A stretch of DNA of 64,000 nt from Apostichopus japonicus (taxonomy: Eukaryota; Echinodermata; Holothuroidea; Aspidochirotida; Stichopodidae): positions 548,601-612,600 of the forward strand of contig NC_092564.1 in NCBI RefSeq assembly GCF_037975245.1. Reading direction: 5' to 3'. The notes beneath the pieces are model-generated. The model was not told the DNA's origin. It worked only from the letters and a program-made list of their open reading frames with translations, and made no database searches. A program made the position numbers and the translations under genes. Position 1 is the stretch's first letter. The number at the start of each line of letters is the position of its first letter. Below are positions 1 to 64,000 of this stretch, in pieces.

Positions 1-335
1 CATGTTGATCAATATAGCATACACACTTAGATCAACATAGCATTGAAACATTGATCATTATAACACGTACATGTAGATCAATATAGCAAACACACATTGA
101 TCAATATAGCATACACACTTAGATCAACATAGCATTGAAACATTGATCATTATAACATGTATATGTAGATCAATATAGCAAACACACATTGATCAATATA
201 GCATACACACATAGATCAATATAGGATACACACATTTATCAATATAATATGTACACGGAGAACAACATACCATACACACGTAGATCACCGTAGCATTCAC
301 ACATTGATCAATATAATATACACTTGTAGATCAGT
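1..335. repeat. Minisatellite rich in TGATCAATATAGCATACACA-type units
   Basis: Diverged direct repeats of a 20-60 bp theme in which a TTGATCAATATAGC core alternates with TACACAC or ACGTAGATCA stretches. The array runs off the left edge. Its place upstream of the first visible exon suggests an intron of the lectin gene. Confidence 0.8.
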
Positions 336-1063
336 TTAACATTCTGAGAAAATATTGGCCCTTTGTTTCAAAACTGAGCTTTAATTTAGCTTTGAGACTT
401 GCTCTTTTCCACTGTCATAATTAACATGCATAGGCTGATTCTGGTTTTCGTGGAAGTTGGTTTCGTGAACTGATAAGGTTAACTAACTAGCTAATTGTAC
501 CTTAATATTTTGCCATAGAGTCTTGTGTAGTAATGTAATCAGTTTGCCTTCTTGTTTGTTGTACCCAAATCTTTAAAATACAATGTTTTATATACTGAAC
601 GCCACCAATTTCTGCCATATTTAATCCATTACAATTAATTAGGCCTCCTGTTTTCATTTTAAAATATACAAAATGAAAGATGCATTTGTTAAGTATTCGA
701 TCCAAGAGTTTTCACACTGTCAATACAGCTGATAATATCAATGATAGTAATAAACTCTTGACAGAGCCTCTGTTTGAAAATGCAATAGGCTCTGGAGGAT
801 GTGAACAGCCTATGAAGACTACATAACCAATTGGTACATAGCACAAACTTAGCATAGAAAGGCACACTTCTGAGGTCTCATTCATTAAAGTCAATCTACA
901 ATGTGATAAGATATTGCCTTTGGATTCTTTGTGGTGACACTGTATTAAATATGGATATTGTTCGATAATCAGTTTTAATTTGCATCTACCATAATTTGCA
1001 TCCCCAGTATTTACTTAGTTATGTAGATTTATTTCAGCATGATTCATTTGTTCTATACAAAAG
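336..1063. other. Non-repetitive sequence before first visible exon
   Basis: No exon with lectin-like coding content, no RNA gene and no convincing promoter seen. The short open frames on the minus strand (502-705, 712-894) have no recognisable protein content. Probably the end of an intron. Confidence 0.5.
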
Positions 1064-58230
<57,167 letters not shown>

Positions 58231-58466
58231 AACTCTTGGAATTATCAGTTATCAATGAAGGATAACTATCCAAATCATATTTCACTATCAATTGCAGATT
58301 GGTGTTCCAGTAATTTCCCACACCCAAAACAGAAGGTGGAGCTATTCAGATGCAAATGAAGTTTTCTTAACCATTTCTTTTCTTTCTCAAGCTTGATTTT
58401 ATGAAATTGTGTCATTATTTTGAATCGCAAATTTAAGTCAATGCAAATTTATGTGTACTATACGGA

Positions 58467-58472
58467 AATAAA
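58467..58472 (+). promoter_or_regulatory. Poly(A) signal AATAAA (proximal)
   Basis: AATAAA 237 bp after the stop codon, in AT-rich context. Confidence 0.6.
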
Positions 58473-58544
58473 TTCATTAAGACATATGAGTGATTTATGC
58501 TTTATATTTGTACATGATAAAGACATATGTAACAAAACATGAAT

Positions 58545-58550
58545 AATAAA
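58545..58550 (+). promoter_or_regulatory. Poly(A) signal AATAAA (distal)
   Basis: AATAAA followed by a pyrimidine-rich stretch (CTTTCCTACTTCC), a typical downstream element. The more likely main signal. Confidence 0.6.
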
Positions 58551-58705
58551 CTTTCCTACTTCCAAGAAAAAACCTCTTTCTTTATCGTCTTCTTGAAGTT
58601 AAAATGACATCTATGTAAGGAATGTTATGGATATATTTAAGGGCACTTACAACTATCTTAGAGTATTGAAAGACTAACAAACATCTACTAACAATTTATC
58701 TTCTC

Positions 58706-59188
58706 TGGAATGACACAAGGATCAAAAGAATGACACAGGATCAAAGAATTACACAAGGATAAAAAAGAATTACACAAGGATCAAAAGAATGACACAAGGA
58801 TCTAAAGAATGACACAAGGATCAGAAGAATGACACAAGGATCTAAAGAATGACACAAGGATCAGAAGAATGACACAAGGATCTAAAGAATGACACAAGGA
58901 TCTAAAGAATGACACAAGGATCTAAAAAATGACAAGGATCTAAAGAATGACACAAGGATCTAAAGAATGACACAAGGATCTAAAGAATGACACAAGGATC
59001 TAAACAATGACACAAGGATCTAAAGAATGACACAAGGATCTAAAGAATGACACAAGGATCTAAAGAATGACACAAGGATCTAAAGAATTACACAAGGATC
59101 TAAACAATGACACAAGGATCTAAAGAATGACACAAGGATCTAAAGAATGACAAGGATCTAAAGAATTACACAAGGATCTAAAGAATGG
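58706..59188. repeat. 20-bp minisatellite, about 24 copies
   Basis: Unit ACACAAGGATCTAAAGAATG, with CAGAAG/TAAAG and ATTACAC/ATGACAC variants and a few 16-18-bp units. Intergenic, just beyond the lectin gene. Confidence 0.92.
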
Positions 59189-59607
59189 CCTACAGCTTTG
59201 CATCAATTTAACATCTTTGGACCAAAAGTATTGAAATCAGCAAAAATAACGAAACATAACAAAGTGAAAGGTTATACAGAAAGAATAAACAAAATGCTCT
59301 ACTTACTATGATGTGCTTACTAATTAATTAATCGCACTCCATATGCTTGGTAATAATCAACAGAAAACTGACAATGCATCTAAACAAACTTTATGGCAAG
59401 GGTAGAGTACAGATTAACAATGGCAAAACTCAGTGGAAAGATCATATATATTAAAGCAATGATACTAAAATATAATTAATAGAAGTCAAATCAATTATCT
59501 ATAGTTTGTACTTTTTTATGAACTAACTATTAACACTGCAGTAATCTACATAGTATTGACATACTGAATATACTTCTAGACTATGGCTTGTAAATTTCAC
59601 TTGACAG
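59189..59607. other. Intergenic sequence, no feature recognised
   Basis: AT-rich unique sequence between two minisatellites. No exon or RNA gene seen. Confidence 0.5.
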
Positions 59608-61920
59608 AGACATGGTCAAATGGGCCCATAAGGTGAGCCAACATTTAATACTGGGCCATAAGGTGAGCCATACTGAACATTAATGAGACCATGGATGCTA
59701 ATAACCTAGTCATGGTCAGATGGGCCCACAAGATGAGCCAACATATTGTACTAAACATTAATGAGACCATGGATGCTAATAACCTAGTCATGGTCAGATG
59801 GGCCCATTAGATAGCAAACAAGTTGTACTAAACATTAATGAGACCATGGATGCTAATTACCTAGTCATGGTCAGATGGGCCCACAGGGTGAGCCACCAGG
59901 TAATACTGAACATTAATGAGACCATGGATGCTAATTACCTAGTCATGGTCAGATGGGCCCACAAGATGAGCCAACATATTGTACTAAACATTAATGAGAC
60001 CATGGATGCTATTAACCTAGCCATGGTCAGATGGGCCCCATAAGGTGAGCCAACATATTGTACTAAACATTAATGAGACCATGGATGCTATTAACCTAGT
60101 CATGGTCAGATGGGCCCCATAAGGTGAGCCAACATATTGTACTAAACATTAATGAGACCATGGATGCTAATAACCTTGTCATGGTCAGATGGGCCCACAA
60201 GATCAGCCAACATGTTGTACTATATATTGAGACCATGGATGCTAATAACCTAGTCATGGTCAGATGGGCCCCATAAGGTGAGCCAACATATTGTACTAAA
60301 CATTAATGAGACCATGGATGCTAATAACCTAGTCATGGTCAGATGGGCCCACAGGGTGAGCCACCAGGTAATACTGAACATTAATGAGACCATGGATGCT
60401 ATTAACCTAGTCATGGTCAGATGGGCCCCATAAGGTGAGCCAACATATTGTACTAAACATTAATGAGAACTTGGATGCTAATAACCTTGTCATGGTCAGA
60501 TGGGCCCACAAGATCAGCCAACATGTTGTACTATATATTGAGACCATGGATGCTAATAACCTAGTCATGGTCAGATGGGCCCCATAAGGTGAGCCAACAT
60601 ATTGTACTAAACATTAATGAGACCATGGATGCTAATAACCTAGTCATGGTCAGATGGGCCCACAGGGTGAGCCACCAGGGTAATACTGAACATTAATGAG
60701 ACCATGGATGCTATTAACCTAGTCATGGTCAGATGGGCCCCATAAGGTGAGCCAACATATTGTACTAAACATTAATGAGACCATGGATGCTAATAACCTT
60801 GTCATGGTCAGATGGGCCCACAAGATCAGCCAACATGTTGTACTATATATTGAGACCATGGATGCTAATAACCTAGTCATGGTCAGATGGGCCCCATAAG
60901 GTGAGCCAACATATTGTACTAAACATTAATGAGACCATGGATGCTAATAACCTTGTCATGGTCAGATGGGCCCACAAGATCAGCCAACATGTTGTACTAT
61001 ATATTGAGACCATGGATGCTAATAACCTAGTCATGGTCAGATGGGCCCCATAAGGTGAGCCAACATATTGTACTAAACATTAATGAGACCATGGATGCTA
61101 ATAACCTAGTCATGGTCAGATGGGCCCACAGGGTGAGCCACCAGGTAATACTGAACATTAATGAGACCATGGATGCTATTAACCTAGTCATGGTCAGATG
61201 GGCCCCATAAGGTGAGCCAACATATTGTACTAAACATTAATGAGACCATGGATGCTAATAACCTTGTCATGGTCAGATGGGCCCACAAGATCAGCCAACA
61301 TGTTGTACTATATATTGAGACCATGGATGCTAATAACCTAGTCATGGTCAGATGGGCCCCATAAGGTGAGCCAACATATTGTACTAAACATTAATGAGAC
61401 CATGGATGCTAATAACCTAGTCATGGTCAGATGGGCCCACAGGGTGAGCCACCAGGTAATACTGAACATTAATGAGACCATGGATGCTATTAACCTAGTC
61501 ATGGTCAGATGGGCCCACAAGATCAGCCAACATGTTGTACTATATATTGAGACCATGGATGCTAATAACCTAGTCATGGTCAGATGGGCCCCATAAGGTG
61601 AGCCAACATATTGTACTAAACATTAATGAGACCATGGATGCTAATAACCTTGTCATGGTCAGATGGGCCCACAAGATCAGCCAACATGTTGTACTATATA
61701 TTGAGACCATGGATGCTAATAACCCAGTCATGGTCAGATGGGCCCCATAAGGTGAGCCAACATATTGTACTAAACATTAATGAGACCATGGATGCTAATA
61801 ACCTAGTCATGGTCAGATGGGCCCACAGGGTGAGCCACCAGGTAATACTGAACATTAATGAGACCATGGATGCTATTAACCTAGTCATGGTCAGATGGGC
61901 CCCATAAGGTGAGCCAACAT
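59608..61920. repeat. 72-78-bp minisatellite with three-part higher-order units
   Basis: Core TGAGACCATGGATGCTAATA, ACCTAGTCATGGTCAGATGG, GCCC, followed by one of three tails: CATAAGGTGAGCCAACATATTG, ACAGGGTGAGCCACCAGGTAAT, or ACAAGATCAGCCAACATGTTG. The tails recur in a regular order (for example 60085-60420, 60430-60730 and 61040-61330). Confidence 0.93.
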
Positions 61921-62356
61921 GCAGTTAAATCTTGGACAAAACATTACCCAGAGACTTGATTGAATACCTCTACAAGACATCCCAGAATATACATTTTTAT
62001 TCTTTGAGTAACTGATATATTTCTGGCATCTTTCATAGGCAAACCTCCAAAAGTACTCAATCTGTCCCAACAAATCCATCTTTTTGCTGATCTGTCTCAA
62101 TTTTCACAAAAGACCGAATAGTACTCAAATGTTAGTACAAAATGAAAGCAAATTGAATCATAAAACTGAATATAAAACGGGTTGTGTCCTGAGTTTTCAC
62201 TTTTAGTAAAGTTCCAATCTTAACAGTTAACACCTACTCAAGGACTGGTGCAATAATGACAATACAAATAACAGACTCCAAGAAGAACCAGTAGTTAACT
62301 CCCCTCATCCCAGTCTCGTTGTAATGGCCTTCAAATTTTCTACATGCATTCTTCAG
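61921..62356 (-). other. Probable 3' UTR of minus-strand RING gene
   Basis: Unique sequence left of the stop codon at 62357-62359. AATAAA on the minus strand lies at 61996-62001 (TTTATT on +), 356 bp after the stop, just before the 78-bp array. Confidence 0.45.
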
Positions 62357-62449
62357 TCAATTCAATCTTGGGAAATCTTCTTGTAAGAGGGCGTGTCTTC
62401 TGCAAACTGGACATCTATATTCCCTTTTTTGAAACCACAATTGGATGCA
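62357..62449 (-). CDS. Probable last exon of a RING-finger gene (C-terminal half of RING)
   Basis: On the minus strand, acceptor TTTGTCTCTATTAG is followed by 30 codons and TGA. The start CIQLWFQKREYRCPVCRR has the CI-x2-WF and CPVCR hallmarks of the second half of a RING zinc finger (last three zinc cysteines); the tail HALLQEDFPRLN follows. The first half must lie in an upstream exon further right, beyond the 45-bp array. Probably an E3 ubiquitin ligase; the family member is not identified. Convergent with the lectin gene. Confidence 0.55.
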   Translation of the reverse strand, partial: CIQLWFQKREYRCPVCRRHALLQEDFPRLN

Positions 62450-62924
62450 CTAATAGAGACAAATTAAACAGATGAATGAAATGTGTTTGATTTCTGTGAT
62501 AAACACAGCTGCACAAATATGAGTAAACTCAGCTCTCTGGAACCATTCAACTGATACTTTAGAAAGTTATGTGAAGATACATTATATACATAGAAAGTTA
62601 TGTGACTAAACATTACATATATAATATATTAGCTCTGCTCTCTTTTACAAATAAAGCAAACAATGTAGAAAGTATAAAGCAAAGCTTGATTGTAACACAA
62701 ATCTAATTTCAGGACTGCCACTATTTCAGTTTTTCCAATAAATAAAGAAAAGGTCCTAATCAGGAGCAGAGGATTCTTATTTACATATTAACACTTCATT
62801 TCCATTGCACATTACCAGATCCTGTGACCAACCCATGTTTGATCATCAATATTGCAATGACTTAACTTCGCTGTTTAAAGTCACACAATCAGTAAATCTT
62901 GGCACCAAGAGAGTGCCAGCCGAG
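62450..62924. other. Probable last intron of the RING gene, unique part
   Basis: AT-rich unique sequence without coding content. The RING N-terminal half is not seen here on the minus strand. Confidence 0.4.
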
Positions 62925-64000
62925 GCTTACCAGTCAGTGCATACAGCCAAAGCTTACCAGTCAATGCATCTAGGTATCAGGAGAGTGCCAACCAAGGCTT
63001 ACCAGTCAGTGCATCTAGGCACCAGGAGAGTGCAAACCCAGGCTTACCAGTCAGTGCATCTAGGCACCAGGAGAGTGCCAACCCAGGCTTACCAGTCAGT
63101 GCATCTAGGCACCAGGAGAGTGCAAACCCAGGCTTACCAGTCAGTGCATCTAGGCACCAGGAGAGTGCAAACCCAGGCTTACCAGTCAGTGCATCTAGGC
63201 ACCAGGAGAGTTCCAACCAAGGCTTACCAGTCAGTGCATACAGCCAAGGCTTACCAGTCAATGCATCTAGGCACCAGGAGAGTGCAAACCCAGGCTTACC
63301 AGTCAGTGCATCTAGGTATCAGGAGAGTGCAAACTGAGGCTTACCAGTCAGTGCATCTATGTACTAGTAGAGTGCCAACTGAGGCTTACCAGTCAGTGCA
63401 TACAGCCAAGGCTTACCAGTCAATGCATCTAGGCACCAGGAGAGTGCAAACCCAGGCTTACCAGTCAGTGCATCTAGGCACCAGGAGAGTGCAAACCCAG
63501 GCTTACCAGTCAGTGCATCTAGGCACCAGGAGAGTGCCAACCAAGGCTTACCAGTCAGTGCATACAGCCAAGGCTTACCAGTCAGTGCATCAAGGCACCA
63601 GGAGAGTGCAAACCCAGGCTTACCAGTCAGTGCATACAGCCCAGGCTTACCAGTCAGTGCATCTAGGCACCAGGAGAGTGCAAACCCAGGCTTACCAGTC
63701 AGTGCATCTAGGCACCAGGAGAGTGCTAACCAATGCTTACCAGTCAGTGCATACAGCCAAGGCTTACCAGTCAATGCATCTAGGCACCAGGAGAGTGCAA
63801 ACCCAGGCTTACCATTTAGTGAATCTAGGCACCAGGAGAGTGCAAACCCAGGCTTACCAGTCAGTGCATCTAGGCACCAGGAGAGTGCAAACCCAGGCTT
63901 ACCATTCAGTGCATCTAGGCACCAGGAGAGTGCAAAACCCAGGCTTACCAGTCAGTGCATCTAGGCACCAGGAGAGTGCCAACCAAGGCTTACCAGTCAG
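62925..64000. repeat. 45-bp minisatellite running off the right edge
   Basis: Unit GCTTACCAGTCAGTGCATCT then AGGCACCAGGAGAGTGCAAACCCAG, about 22 copies, mixed with a 21-bp short form GCATACAGCCAAGGCTTACC. On the minus strand each unit contains ACTG|GTAAGC, a good 5' splice site. Period 45 creates spurious minus frames (62977-63261, 63364-63774). Confidence 0.92.

Larger units (their letters stand above)
58231..58570 (+). other. 3' UTR of the lectin gene
   Basis: Non-coding AT-rich sequence after the stop, containing two AATAAA signals. Cleavage is expected within about 30 bp after 58550 or after 58472. Confidence 0.7.

Noticed and set aside
502-894. Two short minus-strand frames
   Set aside because: No recognisable domain, no supporting splice or codon signal.
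1038-1063. Alternative start of exon 1 after TTTCAG at 1037, or a start codon ATG at 1039
   Set aside because: Would give phase 2 entry, unlike all other domain-opening exons. The ATG lacks a signal peptide and the gene clearly continues upstream.
62977-63774. Minus frames of a 15-residue repeat (ALTGKPGFALSWCLD)
   Set aside because: Translation of the 45-bp minisatellite; period divisible by three.

Overview
This is a eukaryotic, intron-rich, AT-rich window. All coding sequence I can support on the + strand belongs to one very large gene cut into 38 visible exons by GT-AG introns. Animal origin is clear from the domains: extracellular C-type lectin domains (CTLDs), a PAN/Apple domain, a farnesoic-acid-O-methyltransferase-type (FAMeT, Methyltransf_FA) domain, a transmembrane segment and an endocytosis-type tail. 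The mix of FAMeT and lectin domains and the heavy load of minisatellites suggest an aquatic invertebrate such as a mollusc or another lophotrochozoan. The phylum is inference only.

Main gene (about 1064-58230, +): a mannose-receptor-like type I membrane protein whose N-terminus lies left of the window. I rebuilt 38 exons by splice site and phase. They sum to 5738 nt, and the frame closes exactly on the TAA at 58228, giving 1911 visible residues. Order: CTLD1 (1064-5104), short linker, CTLD2 (16744-21600), FAMeT domain (23171-23605), linker, CTLD3 (25527-27940), PAN domain (28389-28628), CTLD4 (29203-32900), CTLD5-CTLD6-CTLD7 (34299-45280), linker, CTLD8-CTLD9 (47326-52478), CTLD10 (54630-55265), CTLD11 (55427-57132), stalk, then transmembrane helix plus a 45-residue tail with FDNALY (58004-58230). 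Six CTLDs (3, 4, 5, 7, 8, 9) carry the EPN plus WND residues of calcium-dependent mannose/GlcNAc/fucose binders.

Introns: most long introns are filled with minisatellites (units of 20-121 bp, up to about 70 copies) and one contains a perfect (TAGA)140 tract. The striking pattern is that many arrays begin exactly at an exon edge. The repeat unit contains the last bases of the exon plus the 5' splice site, or in one case the 3' splice site plus the first bases of the exon. Clear cases are at 25701, 26605, 37422, 44479, 50001, 57133 and (acceptor) 56956; probable ones are at 1277, 16903, 41770 and 45281.

Mobile DNA: an intact Ty3/Gypsy LTR retrotransposon (7381-12504, antisense to the gene) with identical 273-bp LTRs and a 5-bp target duplication sits in a 33-bp minisatellite of intron 4. 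The intron segment 5737-7156 was duplicated first, so the paralogous empty site is still visible at 5956-5960.

Right end: after the receptor's poly(A) signals (58467, 58545) come three intergenic or intronic minisatellites. A probable last exon of a convergent minus-strand RING-finger gene lies at 62357-62449.
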